Shown piece after piece: positions 34,643 through 43,975 of a stretch of 64,000 nucleotides of DNA. The translations under genes were made by a program, and so were the position numbers. Position 1 is the stretch's first letter; each line of letters starts with the position of its first letter. The stretch is from Hymenobacter setariae (GTDB lineage: Bacteria; Bacteroidota; Bacteroidia; Cytophagales; Hymenobacteraceae). The notes beneath the pieces were generated by a model. That model did no database searches. It was not told the origin of the DNA and saw only the letters and a program-made list of their open reading frames with translations. The stretch spans positions 540,129 through 604,128 of the forward strand of contig NZ_VMRJ01000001.1 in the NCBI RefSeq assembly GCF_007713685.1, given 5' to 3'.

Positions 34643-34876
34643 ATGGATTTCGGCAAGCTCTATCGCCCTACCCTCTTCAACTCCTGGCAATTCATCGCCT
34701 TTACGGGGCTCATTATGAGTGGCGGGGCCGAGGTGATTATGCGCCTCATCCAGTACCCTAGGCCAGCTGGCTACGGCTGGCTTTACCTGTGCTGGGCAGC
34801 CCTGTTTGTGGTAGGCGCGCTGGTCAATTTGTTTGGCAAGCCCACGCCGCACGGGCACCACCATCACCATCATTAG
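34643..34876 (+). CDS. Small hypothetical membrane protein with natural C-terminal His6
   Basis: ATG 34643 (MDFGKLYRPTLFNSW) gives 77 residues. Two hydrophobic helices are visible (WQFIAFTGLIMSGGAEVIM and WLYLCWAALFVVGALVNLFG). The product ends GKPTPHGHHHHHH, a genuine run of six histidines encoded by mixed CAC/CAT codons. The open frame extends upstream but without a suitable start. Function unknown; the histidine tail could bind Ni, Zn or Cu. It is followed by the RND efflux operon after about 212 bp of non-coding DNA. Confidence 0.65.
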   Translation: MDFGKLYRPTLFNSWQFIAFTGLIMSGGAEVIMRLIQYPRPAGYGWLYLCWAALFVVGALVNLFGKPTPHGHHHHHH

Positions 34877-35088
34877 GCCTAGCACGGACTCTCAGCGTGC
34901 GGGTTGGTGCACTGGCTGCGTAGGGCCCAACTATCCGCGCCAAGGTGTGGCTTTTTGGACAAAGAGCAGCGGGCCTAACTCCCAATCTAACTGAACGTAT
35001 AGCGGCTTTTGTCGATATGTTGCTAGGCGCGGTCTTTTTCTGGCCGCCTAGCCTAGCCTTTCTGCGGCTGCTTTACGTTTCAGACCTT

Positions 35089-36267
35089 ATGAGTACTCGA
35101 TTACCAGCTATTGCGGCCGGGTTGCTGGCGTTGCTCAGCGTCGCCGCCTGTGGCAATAAAAAGAAAGACACCGCCGGTAAAGACGGGAAAGGTGGCCCGC
35201 AGCCCATTAAGGAGTACCCCGTGCTGGTGGTGCGCCCCGATTCCGTGACGCTCTACCAAGACTATCCTGCCACGGTACAGGGCCAGCAAAACGTCGAAAT
35301 TAGACCTAAGGTAGATGGCTATGTCGAAGCCATTTATGTAGATGAAGGCGCCAACGTGAGGAAGGGCCAACGCCTCTTCCATATCTCGGCGCCGCAGTAC
35401 GAGCAGGATGTGCGCACGGCCCGCGCCGGCGTGCTCACGGCCGAGGCCGACGTGAGCACCGCCCGCATGGGCGTGAATAAAGTTGCCCCGCTAGTGGCGC
35501 GCGGCATCATCAGCAAGTACGAACTGGAAGGTGCACAATACACCCTAGACGCGAAGCTCGCCGCCCTGGCCCAGGCCAAAGCCACCCTGGCCAATGCTCT
35601 CACCAACCTAGGCTACACCGACATCGTGAGCCCGCTCGATGGCGTTATCGGCTCGCTGCCCAATAAGATTGGTAGCCTAGTAAGCAGCACTTCTGCCGAG
35701 CCACTCACTACGATTTCGAGCGTCAACAGCGTGTACGCCTACTTTTCGCTCAGCGAAAAAGCGTTGCTCAGCTTCACCCGCCGCCGGCCCGGCCGCACCT
35801 TGCAGGAAAAGCTGACCAAGGTGCCCGACGTGCGCCTTGTGCTAGCCGATGGCACCGTGTACAAATATCCGGGCCGTGTCAAAACGGCTATTGGCCAGAT
35901 TGATACTGAAACTGGAGCCAGTAGCTTCCGAGCCACTTTTCCGAACCCTAACGGCTTTTTGCGCAGCGGCAGTAGCGGCTCGGTTCGCACCTTCCAACCC
36001 AAGGAAAACGTGCTCATTGTGCCTCAAAGCGCTACGTATGAACTGCAAGGCAAGCGCTTTGTGTACGTAGTGGGCCAAGACACGGCAGCACATGCGGTGG
36101 CCATCACCACCACCCCTACTCCCGACGGGCAATCCTTCGTGGTAGACAAGGGCCTGAAAGCCGGCCAAAAAGTGGTGCTAGAAGGTGTGGCAACGCTGAA
36201 AGAGAACACCAAGCTGAAGCCCAAAGTAGTATCGCAGCAAAAAGCGAAAACCGAGTTAGCGGGCTAA
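35089..36267 (+). CDS. RND efflux periplasmic adaptor (membrane fusion protein)
   Basis: ATG 35089 (MSTRLPAIAAGLLALLSVAACG) gives 392 residues with lipobox Cys21; 144 bp of upstream open frame lacks a signal and was rejected. Family landmarks include RPKVDGYVEAIYVDEGANVRKG (first half of the lipoyl motif), the alpha-hairpin (EQDVRTARAGVLTAEADV to KATLANALTNL), the second half YTDIVSPLDGVIG and beta-barrel segments. It joins the inner-membrane pump to the outer-membrane channel. The pump gene starts 264 bp downstream, an unusually long gap for this operon type. Confidence 0.92.
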   Translation: MSTRLPAIAAGLLALLSVAACGNKKKDTAGKDGKGGPQPIKEYPVLVVRPDSVTLYQDYPATVQGQQNVEIRPKVDGYVEAIYVDEGANVRKGQRLFHISAPQYEQDVRTARAGVLTAEADVSTARMGVNKVAPLVARGIISKYELEGAQYTLDAKLAALAQAKATLANALTNLGYTDIVSPLDGVIGSLPNKIGSLVSSTSAEPLTTISSVNSVYAYFSLSEKALLSFTRRRPGRTLQEKLTKVPDVRLVLADGTVYKYPGRVKTAIGQIDTETGASSFRATFPNPNGFLRSGSSGSVRTFQPKENVLIVPQSATYELQGKRFVYVVGQDTAAHAVAITTTPTPDGQSFVVDKGLKAGQKVVLEGVATLKENTKLKPKVVSQQKAKTELAG

Positions 36268-36531
36268 GTGCTCGCAAGCACAGGCAAGTGCTGGCGCAAG
36301 CTTAGCGCAGCCTAACTCGTGACTAGGTAATGCCGTGGAGGCTGTGCCTTCACCGCCGCAACGCGACAAGCAGTAGCTACACACGTTTTGCTAAGTTACC
36401 TCGACGATACTTGCCGCTAGCGCTACCTTGGGGGTATGGCCCCCACATCATAATCGGCACGAATTACGCTGCGCTAAACTCGCACCAGCGCCGGCCTAGA
36501 CTACTAGTAATAGATTAAGCAGAAGATTTTT

Positions 36532-39500
36532 ATGCTAAAAATATTCATCGAGCGCCCCGTACTCTCCACCGTTATTTCGGTTATCCTGGTGCTGCTAGGA
36601 GTACTGGGCCTCACCACGCTGCCTATCGCGCAGTATCCCGACATCTCGCCGCCCACGGTGCAGGTGTCGGCCAGCTACGCGGGTGCCAATGCCGACGTGG
36701 TGCTCAAGAGCGTGCTCACGCCACTCGAAGAGCAGATAAACGGCGTGGAGGGCATGACCTACATGACCTCGACCGCTACCAACGCGGGTTCGGCTACCAT
36801 TCAAGTGTATTTCAACGTGGGGCGCGACCCCGACCAAGCGGCCGTAGACGTGCAAAACCGCGTGGCCAGCGCCACGAGCCTGCTCCCCCAGGAAGTAACT
36901 CTGGCCGGCGTAACCGTGCGCAAGCAGCAGAGCAGCAACTTGTTGATTTTTGCGCTCTATAGCGACAACCCGGCCTACGACCAGACCTTCCTCCAGAACT
37001 ACGCTCAGATTAACATTACACCCCAGATTCGGCGCGTCACGGGCGTGGGGGCGTCCAACGCCTTTGGCTCGCGCGATTATTCGATGCGCATCTGGCTCAA
37101 GCCCGACGTGATGGCCATCTATGGCCTTACGCCCTCCGACGTCACAGCGGCCTTGGCCGACCAAAACGTGGAGGCTGCCCCCGGTGCCTTCGGCCAGAAT
37201 TCTGACCAGAGCTTTCAATACGTTATCAAGTATACCGGCAAATTGGTGTCGGCTGAGCAGTTTGGCAATATCGTGCTCAAGGGCACGGCCCAGGGCCAGC
37301 TGCTGCGGCTTAAAGACGTGGCCCGCATCGAGCTAGGTGCTCAAGACTACAGCAGCAACAGCGCCACGTTCGGCAAGCCCTCGGTGGGTATTTCGGTAAA
37401 CCAGACGCCGGGCTCCAACGCCCGCGAGGTTATCGAAAACTCAGTAAAAGTGCTGGAAACGGCCGCTAAGTCCTTCCCGGCCGGCATCCACTACGTGCCG
37501 CTGGTGAACATCAACGACTTCTTAGACGCCTCGATTGACAAGGTGATTCACACGCTTATCGAGGCGTTTGCGCTGGTGTTTTTGGTGATTTTCATTTTCC
37601 TACAAGACTTCCGCTCTACCATCATCCACGGCGTGTCGGTACCAGTGTCGATTATCGGCACGTTCTTCTTTTTGAAGGTCTTTGGGTACTCGATTAACAT
37701 TCTGACGCTCTTTGCTTTGGTACTCGCCATCGGTATCGTAGTCGATGACGCCATCGTGGTAGTAGAGGCTGTGCACGCCAAGCTCGAAAACGGTTATTCG
37801 TCACCTAGGCGGGCGGCCATCGACGCCATGAGCGAGATAAGCGGCGCCATTGTGAGCATCACCCTGGTGATGGCGGCGGTGTTCTTGCCCGTGACATTTT
37901 TGGAAGGCTCCACGGGCGTGTTTTACAAGCAATTCGGCATCACGCTGGCGATTGCCATCATGATTTCGGCCGTGAACGCCCTGACCTTATGCCCAGCGCT
38001 GGCGGCCCTCTTTTTGCTGCCGCCCGAGCACGGCCACGAGCAGCCCGCTGGCGACCAAGGCTCGGCTGGCGAGTTGGGGCCCGATGATAGTAAGGACAAT
38101 AAAAAGCCTGAAAAGAAGACTTTCCGCCAGCGATTTAGCATTGCCTTTAATGCTGCCTACGATGCTCTGGTGGGCAAATACACCAAGGGCGTCGAGTTCC
38201 TAGGTGCCCATAAAGTGGTGGCGCTGGCGGGCGTGGCCGCCTTCAGTGCGGGGCTGTATTTCCTGATGTCTACTACCCCGAGTAGCTTCGTGCCGGCCGA
38301 GGACATGGGCACCATTTTCGTGAACGTGAGCCTGCCCCCAGCCTCGACCCTAGAGCGCACCACGGCCGTGAACACAGAAGTCGATAGCCTCATTCGCACC
38401 ATTCCGGCGGTGCGGGGCACGCTGCGTATCACGGGGCAAAACTTCTTGGCTGGCGCGGGCAGCAGCTACGGTATGGTTATCGTGCGCCTCAAAGAGTGGA
38501 GCGAGCGACCCGATATGAATAACACGCAGGTTATCGACAGAATAACGAAGCTGACGAATCACATCAGGGCGGCCGAAATTCGCAGCATCTCGCAGCCTAC
38601 CATCACGGGTTTTGGGCAGACAAGCGGCTTCACCTTTCAGCTGCAAGACCGGGGCGGGCACAGCACCCAGGAATTTTATAAAGTAGCCCAGGGCTTCCTA
38701 GCTGCCCTCAACCAGCGCCCCGAGATTCAGTACGCCACCACGGCCTTCAACCCTGGCTTTCCGCAGTATCAGCTGGCCGTGAACGTGGCGAAGGTAAAAG
38801 AAGCCGGCCTCACGGAGGCCAACGTTTTGAACGCCATGCAAGTGTACTACGGCGGGCTATACTCAACCAACTTCAACCAGTTTGGCAAGCAATATCGCGT
38901 GATGGTGCAGGCCGACACCAGCTACCGCGCCAGCCCCGAGGGCCTCAGCAAAATATTTGTGCGCAATGCCAGTGGCACAATGGCGCCTATCACCGAATTT
39001 GTGACGCTCACGCGCATCTACGGCCCCGAAAGCCTGAACCGTTTCAACCTGTTCACGGCCATTTCGGTGAACGGCTCGCCCAAGGAAGGCGTCAGTTCGG
39101 GGCAGGCGTTGTTGGCCATTCAGGAAGTAGCGTCGCAGAAACTACCGCAGGGCTACGGCTTCGAGTTTTCGGGCCTCAGCCGCGAAGAGCAGAAGGTAGG
39201 CGGGCAAGCACTGTATGTATTTGCGCTCTCGCTCATATTTGTGTATCTGCTACTTAGCGCGCAGTACGAGAGTTACTTGCTGCCATTTGCAGTGCTGCTG
39301 TCCATTCCGATTGGCTTGTGCGGCACGTACTTGTTTGCCAAGGTGATGGGCATCGACAGCAACATCTACTTGCAGATTTCTATCATCATGCTCATCGGGC
39401 TGCTAGCCAAAAACGCCATTCTCATTGTGGAGTTTGCCTCGCTGCGCCGGCTGCACGGCCTAGGTATCGCGGAGGCAGCCTTAGAGGGAGCAAAGGCCCG

Positions 39501-39831
39501 CTTGCGGCCGATTCTGATGACTTCGCTGGCGTTTGTGGCGGGGCTGCTACCGCTGCTGTTTGCCAGCGGCGCGGGCGCGCAGGGCAACCGCAGCATCGGC
39601 ACGGGCGCGGTGGGCGGTATGCTGTTTGGTACGCTCATTGGGGTGTTTTTCATCCCGGTGCTCTACATCATTTTTGAAAGCTTGCAGGAGCGTATCAGCG
39701 GCCCGCCCAAAACGCGCGAACAAATTGACAAGGAAAACGAAGAGGGCGGGCCCAAAGACCCTAAAAAGACCGACGAACCCAAGGAGCACCGCGCCGAGCC
39801 GGTAATAGAGCTAGCGAATGACCATGCGTAA
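36532..39831 (+). CDS. RND multidrug efflux transporter (HAE1/AcrB family)
   Basis: The 1099-residue protein begins MLKIFIERPVLSTVISVILV as AcrB-type pumps do and has about twelve membrane helices in two repeats with large periplasmic loops. TM4 carries the proton-relay Asp pair in IGIVVDDAIVVVEAVHAKLE. The second half repeats the pattern (LLAKNAILIVEFA). A charged linker of about 50 residues (residues about 500-550, KKPEKKTFRQRF) and an acidic/basic C-terminal tail of about 45 residues are longer than in E. coli AcrB. It exports drugs or toxic metabolites by proton antiport. Confidence 0.94.
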   Translation: MLKIFIERPVLSTVISVILVLLGVLGLTTLPIAQYPDISPPTVQVSASYAGANADVVLKSVLTPLEEQINGVEGMTYMTSTATNAGSATIQVYFNVGRDPDQAAVDVQNRVASATSLLPQEVTLAGVTVRKQQSSNLLIFALYSDNPAYDQTFLQNYAQINITPQIRRVTGVGASNAFGSRDYSMRIWLKPDVMAIYGLTPSDVTAALADQNVEAAPGAFGQNSDQSFQYVIKYTGKLVSAEQFGNIVLKGTAQGQLLRLKDVARIELGAQDYSSNSATFGKPSVGISVNQTPGSNAREVIENSVKVLETAAKSFPAGIHYVPLVNINDFLDASIDKVIHTLIEAFALVFLVIFIFLQDFRSTIIHGVSVPVSIIGTFFFLKVFGYSINILTLFALVLAIGIVVDDAIVVVEAVHAKLENGYSSPRRAAIDAMSEISGAIVSITLVMAAVFLPVTFLEGSTGVFYKQFGITLAIAIMISAVNALTLCPALAALFLLPPEHGHEQPAGDQGSAGELGPDDSKDNKKPEKKTFRQRFSIAFNAAYDALVGKYTKGVEFLGAHKVVALAGVAAFSAGLYFLMSTTPSSFVPAEDMGTIFVNVSLPPASTLERTTAVNTEVDSLIRTIPAVRGTLRITGQNFLAGAGSSYGMVIVRLKEWSERPDMNNTQVIDRITKLTNHIRAAEIRSISQPTITGFGQTSGFTFQLQDRGGHSTQEFYKVAQGFLAALNQRPEIQYATTAFNPGFPQYQLAVNVAKVKEAGLTEANVLNAMQVYYGGLYSTNFNQFGKQYRVMVQADTSYRASPEGLSKIFVRNASGTMAPITEFVTLTRIYGPESLNRFNLFTAISVNGSPKEGVSSGQALLAIQEVASQKLPQGYGFEFSGLSREEQKVGGQALYVFALSLIFVYLLLSAQYESYLLPFAVLLSIPIGLCGTYLFAKVMGIDSNIYLQISIIMLIGLLAKNAILIVEFASLRRLHGLGIAEAALEGAKARLRPILMTSLAFVAGLLPLLFASGAGAQGNRSIGTGAVGGMLFGTLIGVFFIPVLYIIFESLQERISGPPKTREQIDKENEEGGPKDPKKTDEPKEHRAEPVIELANDHA

Positions 39832-39865
39832 TCATCATCTCCGTATCAACAACAAAACCAGCGTG

Positions 39866-41485
39866 ATGGCTACCGCTAAGCTACCTAGGCTATTCCTACC
39901 CCTGCTCCTGCTAGCCGGCAGTAGCTGTGGCATTCTGCGCCCCTACGACCGCCCCAACACGGCCACTACTGGCCTCTACCGCGACCGCACTCCTACCGAC
40001 ACTACTAGCTTGGCCCAGCGGCCCTGGCAGCAGCTTTTCACCGACCCTAATCTGCAAAAACTCATCGCAGAAGGCATTGAAAACAACCGCAATCTAAAAG
40101 TAGCCGATGCCCGCATTGCACAGGCGCAGGCGCTACTGGCGCAAAGCCGAGCCGCCTTTCTGCCTAGCCTGACGGGGCGCGCCACTACCACGCTTTCGCG
40201 CGCGGGCGGCGCATTTGTGAGCACCGGCATCGGTGGTGGCTCCACTACGGTGGGCGGCACCACGGGCACAGGTGTTGGGGGCATTGGTACTGGCACCGGC
40301 GGCACGGGTACTGGTGGCACTGGCACTGGTGGTACCGGTACGGGCGGTATAGGTACTGGCACCGGCGGAACGGGTACTGGAACAGGGACGGGCGGTACCG
40401 GGACGGGCGTAGGCGGCACTGGCACCAGCACGACCACCGACCAATCGACGGTAGTAACCGGCGGGGCGGCACACCAGTATCTGCTGGGCCTCAGTAGCAG
40501 TTGGGAAGCCGATGTGTGGGGCAAGCTACGTAGTACCCGCCGCGCCTACGCCGCCAGCGTGATGCAGAGCGAAGCGTACCGCCGCGTGGTGCTCACGCAG
40601 CTCATCGCCGATATTGCCGATAACTACTACTCGTTGCTAGCGTTAGACGCGCAGCTTGAAATAACCCGCCAGACGGTCAAAAACCGCATTCAGGACGTGG
40701 AAACCATGAAGCTGCTACTCGAAGGCGACGTGGTAACTGGGGCCGCTGTGGTGCAGAGCGAGGCCAACCGCTACGCCGCCGAGGTCACCATTCCGGACCT
40801 AGAGCGCAACATTCGGGAGGCCGAAAACCTGCTGGCGACTCTCCTAGGTCGCACGCCCGGCCCCATCGCGCGCGGCACACTGACGGGCCAAGATGTGCCG
40901 CCCGAGCTGCTCACGGGGGTGCCCGGCCAACTCTTGCGCAATCGCCCCGATGTGCAGCAGGCCGAGTATGCCTTCGCGTCGAATTTTGAATTTACCAACG
41001 CGGCGCGCACCTACTTCTACCCCTCGTTTACCATCACCGCCAACGGCGGCCTCACCAGCACTACACTCTCCAACCTATTCTCGCCCACGGCTATTTTTGC
41101 CAGCGTGGTGGGTGGGCTGGCGCAGCCCATTTTCAGCCAAGGCCTTAACCGCGCCCGTCTGCGCCGCTCCGAAGCCTTGCAGCAGGAATACCTCTATACC
41201 TACCAGCAAACCATGTTTGTGGCTGGCCAGGAAGTAAGCAATGCGCTGTTTTCGTATCAAAGTGCGGCCGACAAAAAGCGCATCCGCGCCCAGCAGCTCG
41301 CCGCACTCAACCTGTCGGTCGATTACACGCAAGAGCTGCTACGCGCCGGTTTCGCTAACTACACCGAAGTGCTGCAAGCCCAGCAAAGCCTATTGCAAGC
41401 TCAGCTCAACAGTGTGAACGACGAGCTACAGCAGCGCCAAGCCGTCACGGACCTATACCACGCGCTGGGCGGCGGCTGGCAGTAG
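39866..41485 (+). CDS. RND efflux outer-membrane factor (OprM/NodT family) with Gly/Thr repeat loop
   Basis: ATG 39866 (MATAKLPRLFLPLLLLAGSSC, lipobox Cys21) is preferred; an ATG at 39818 overlaps the pump gene by 14 bp and would hide the signal behind a polar leader. The 539-residue protein has the duplicated helix-strand-strand-helix plan of TolC/OprM: QRPWQQLFTDPNLQKLI at the start, SSSWEADVWGKLRSTRRAY, and VGGLAQPIFSQGLNRAR with a second helical hairpin. Between the first two barrel strands (residues about 115-190) lies an insertion of about 70 residues made almost only of Gly, Thr and a few Ser/Val/Ile. This position is an extracellular loop in the family. It completes the efflux complex. 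Confidence 0.9.
   Translation: MATAKLPRLFLPLLLLAGSSCGILRPYDRPNTATTGLYRDRTPTDTTSLAQRPWQQLFTDPNLQKLIAEGIENNRNLKVADARIAQAQALLAQSRAAFLPSLTGRATTTLSRAGGAFVSTGIGGGSTTVGGTTGTGVGGIGTGTGGTGTGGTGTGGTGTGGIGTGTGGTGTGTGTGGTGTGVGGTGTSTTTDQSTVVTGGAAHQYLLGLSSSWEADVWGKLRSTRRAYAASVMQSEAYRRVVLTQLIADIADNYYSLLALDAQLEITRQTVKNRIQDVETMKLLLEGDVVTGAAVVQSEANRYAAEVTIPDLERNIREAENLLATLLGRTPGPIARGTLTGQDVPPELLTGVPGQLLRNRPDVQQAEYAFASNFEFTNAARTYFYPSFTITANGGLTSTTLSNLFSPTAIFASVVGGLAQPIFSQGLNRARLRRSEALQQEYLYTYQQTMFVAGQEVSNALFSYQSAADKKRIRAQQLAALNLSVDYTQELLRAGFANYTEVLQAQQSLLQAQLNSVNDELQQRQAVTDLYHALGGGWQ
40222..40437 (+). repeat. Degenerate GGNACN-type repeat encoding a Gly/Thr-rich segment
   Basis: About 215 bp consist of variations on GGC-ACT-GGT-ACT and GGC-ATT-GGT codon pairs, encoding TGTGG and GIGTG units. 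Synonymous positions differ between units, so it is an old, drifting repeat and not a recent expansion. Confidence 0.85.
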
Positions 41486-41559
41486 CTACTGGGCCAGCCC
41501 TAGGTATCTGGCACCACTAAGCTGACTGAAGGCACCCAAAACGATTAGCTGGTTATAAG

Positions 41560-42027
41560 CTACTTGCCTGGAGCGTTTACTAGCCCGCGCAGTACTTCTT
41601 TGGTTTTGCTGACGTGGTCGGTGGCCCCGCTCATAGAGTTGAAAATATAGGCGATTTTGCCCTGGGCATCGATAACGAACGTGACACGGCCTGGCAGCAG
41701 GCCCAGGAAGGCACGCGGCACCTCGTACTGCTTGCGCAGCGCCCCGCTGGTGTCGGCCAGCAGCGGAAAGGGCAGCCGGTGCTTTTGGGCAAACTTCTGG
41801 TGCGAGGCTTCGCTGTCCGAGCTCACGCCCACTACTACGGCGCCTAGATCCAGAAAATCCTCGTACTGGTCGCGGAAGGCGCAGGCCTCGGCCGTGCAGC
41901 CGGGAGTATCATCTTTGGGGTAGAAATACAACACTACTGGCTTGCCGCGTTGGTCGGCCAGGTGAAAAGTGTCGCCACTGCCAGTAGGCAGGGAAAAATC
42001 GGGGGCTTGGTCGCCTAGTTGAAGCAT
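41560..42027 (-). CDS. bcp: Thioredoxin-dependent peroxiredoxin (BCP/PrxQ family)
   Basis: The 155-residue cytoplasmic protein begins MLQLGDQAPDFSLP. The active site YFYPKDDTPGCTAEACAFRD holds the peroxidatic Cys44 and, five residues on, the resolving Cys49, which is the 2-Cys arrangement of PrxQ. The conserved Arg is in PGRVTFVIDAQGKI. It reduces hydrogen peroxide and organic hydroperoxides using thioredoxin. It converges on the efflux outer-membrane-factor gene and lies downstream of an esterase gene, from which a terminator separates it. Confidence 0.95.
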   Translation of the reverse strand: MLQLGDQAPDFSLPTGSGDTFHLADQRGKPVVLYFYPKDDTPGCTAEACAFRDQYEDFLDLGAVVVGVSSDSEASHQKFAQKHRLPFPLLADTSGALRKQYEVPRAFLGLLPGRVTFVIDAQGKIAYIFNSMSGATDHVSKTKEVLRGLVNAPGK

Positions 42028-42039
42028 AATAAGGATAAT

Positions 42040-42093
42040 AAAAAGGTGAGAGGTGAACAGCCGAACTCACATTTGTTCTGCTGCTCACCTCTC
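42040..42093 (-). terminator. Probable terminator of the esterase gene
   Basis: A 14-bp stem with one mismatch (42048-42061 with 42080-42093) is followed on the minus strand by TTTTTATTAT. It lies just beyond the esterase stop codon at 42112 and before the bcp ATG. Confidence 0.6.
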
Positions 42094-42111
42094 GCAAGTT
42101 TGCCTTTTCAC

Positions 42112-43146
42112 TTATTTCGTCAGCCAGCCGTTGGCGTCCATCCAGTTTTGCAAGCGCTCAACCCACTGGTCTTTCGTGGTTTTATTGTTCATGCCAAAGC
42201 CGTGGCCACCTAGGGGGTAAAGGTGCATTTCGGCGGGCACGTTGTGGCGGTGCAAAGCTTGGTAGAAGACAACGCTGTTTTGCACAGGCACTACCTTGTC
42301 ATCTTCGGCGTGTACGAGGAAGGTAGGCGGCGTTTGAGCGGTCACCTGCAACTCATTGGAATAGAGCCGCACTTGGTCGGCACTCGGCGTCGCTCCAATC
42401 AAGTTGTTGCGCGAGCCAGCATGCTTGAGGCTGTCGCTGAAGCTGATAACTGGGTAAATCAGCATCAAAAACGCCGGCCGCACCGACGTGGCGCCGGGGT
42501 TGGTGCCCACGGGCTTGGCGAAGTGCGTGCCCGCCGTGGCAGCCAGGTGCCCACCTGCCGAAAAGCCCATCAGGCCGATGCGCTCGGGGTTGAGGTTATA
42601 CTTGGTCGCCTGCTCGCGTACCATGCGTAGCGCCTGCTGGGCATCGAGGAGCGGCGCGATGCTAGGGTCGGGCTGGCTCTGGCCGTTGGGCAGGCGATAC
42701 TTAAGCACAAAGGCCGCAACGCCCATCTCGTTTAGGCGCTTGGCCACGTCGTGGCCTTCATGGCCGCTAGCCAGCATGGCGTAGCCACCGCCGGGGCACA
42801 CAATTACCGAAGTACCATTGGCTTTTTCTCGCGCTGGCAAATACACCGTGAGCGTGGGTTGCACCACGTTAGAAATCCGCCCATCCGTATTTACTTCCTG
42901 CACGCGGCTAGGCTTCGAATCGGGGATGGACCCGCTGTAAAGCGGCAGTACGGGGCGGGGCACTTCCTCGAGGGGCGCCGCCGGCACCTCGGCGGTTTTG
43001 TCTTCTGGCTGGGTCATTGTGGGCGCCGGCGCAGCTGGCTTGGCCGTTTTAGCTGCTTTGGGAGCTTTGGTAGTTTTCGGCGTTTGCGCCAGCACGGCTT
43101 GCGTAGTACCCAGCCCGAGGGCGAGCAGCAACATCGTTCTTTTCAT
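42112..43146 (-). CDS. Alpha/beta hydrolase, acetyl-xylan-esterase-like, exported
   Basis: ATG 43146 (MKRTMLLLALGLGTTQAVLAQ) gives 344 residues with a signal peptide and a Pro/Ala/Lys-rich linker. The hydrolase domain shows VIVCPGGGYAMLASGHEG (oxyanion region), the nucleophile elbow GLMGFSAGGHLAAT, a catalytic Asp in HAEDDKVVPVQ and His in PLGGHGFGMN. The layout matches bacterial esterases annotated as acetyl esterases or endoxylanase-like proteins that deacetylate plant polysaccharides. Periplasmic or secreted. No other glycan-degradation genes are adjacent. Confidence 0.86.
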   Translation of the reverse strand: MKRTMLLLALGLGTTQAVLAQTPKTTKAPKAAKTAKPAAPAPTMTQPEDKTAEVPAAPLEEVPRPVLPLYSGSIPDSKPSRVQEVNTDGRISNVVQPTLTVYLPAREKANGTSVIVCPGGGYAMLASGHEGHDVAKRLNEMGVAAFVLKYRLPNGQSQPDPSIAPLLDAQQALRMVREQATKYNLNPERIGLMGFSAGGHLAATAGTHFAKPVGTNPGATSVRPAFLMLIYPVISFSDSLKHAGSRNNLIGATPSADQVRLYSNELQVTAQTPPTFLVHAEDDKVVPVQNSVVFYQALHRHNVPAEMHLYPLGGHGFGMNNKTTKDQWVERLQNWMDANGWLTK

Positions 43147-43295
43147 AAAGCAAGAAATAGTGCCCATTAGCGGGCATTGGGACCACTTTACGCACCGTAG
43201 CCGCCGCCGTTGCCAGCGCGCCACCTAGGGCATGAATTGTGGAAGCAACAGTTGGCACCTGTGCCGCATGGGTCTGGTGCCCTACCCTAGGCGCG

Positions 43296-43916
43296 CTAAA
43301 ACCGCACTTCGGCTGCCACCAGCACCGACTGCCACTTGAATTCCTGCACTGCCGAGCGTTGCCCGATGCCTACGTGGTTTAGCCCCTGCAGATAGCGGGC
43401 GCTCAGGCTCAGGCTACGCCACACGTTGACTTCCAGGCCCGCTGTGGCACCTAGGCCGCGCTCCTCGGTATCGTGGGTAATATTCGTAGTCTGGCCGTTA
43501 GCTTCTTGCTGTGCCTTCAGCATCAGGTCGAACTGAGGGCCTGCCACCACCGCTAGGCGGGGCAGCACGCGGTATTTCAGCAGCAGGGGCAGCGAGAGGT
43601 ACTGCATCTGGTAGCGGGCACCGCCGCTCACTTCGCCGCTCTGCTGCGAGTACAAGTATTCTTGCTGCAGCGCAAAGTGCTCATTCAGCCCTACTTCCAG
43701 CAAGGCCCCAACCACAAATCCCGTTTTCCACTTGGTATCGACGGGCACCACAGGCTTGGGTTCGCCCATGTTGAAGTTGGTATTCGACTGATTTAGCCCG
43801 AGCCGCAGCCCAAAGCGGACTGGCAGCTTGTGGGCGGTCGGGGCATCTGCCGAGGCTTGGGCGCTAGCCACTACTGCCCAACTACCTAGGAGGTACGTGA
43901 GTACGTATTTTTTCAC
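43296..43916 (-). CDS. Outer-membrane beta-barrel protein (PorT-like)
   Basis: The start is GTG at 43916 (MKKYVLTYLLGSWAVVASAQA as translated); no ATG is available. The 206-residue product has a signal peptide and an eight- to ten-strand barrel pattern: RFGLRLGLNQSN, KTGFVVGALLEVGLNEHFALQ, YLSLPLLLKYRVLP and RLAVVAGPQFDLML, ending in VLVAAEVRF with a terminal Phe. These are typical of the PorT/OMP_b-brl_2 family of Bacteroidota. No specific role can be assigned. Confidence 0.85.
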   Translation of the reverse strand: MKKYVLTYLLGSWAVVASAQASADAPTAHKLPVRFGLRLGLNQSNTNFNMGEPKPVVPVDTKWKTGFVVGALLEVGLNEHFALQQEYLYSQQSGEVSGGARYQMQYLSLPLLLKYRVLPRLAVVAGPQFDLMLKAQQEANGQTTNITHDTEERGLGATAGLEVNVWRSLSLSARYLQGLNHVGIGQRSAVQEFKWQSVLVAAEVRF

Positions 43917-43975
43917 AAAAGCAAAGCCCCGGTGCTTAGTTGCCGAGGCCGTGCAATATAGCTATACCTAGGCAC

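Noticed and set aside
36330..36518. 62-codon frame in the adaptor-pump gap
   Set aside because: Random-looking composition, no clear start context, not similar to any family I know.
40222..40437. Repeat array as a CRISPR or microsatellite
   Set aside because: Units are 6-12 bp, in frame, degenerate and inside a confirmed outer-membrane-factor gene; no spacers.
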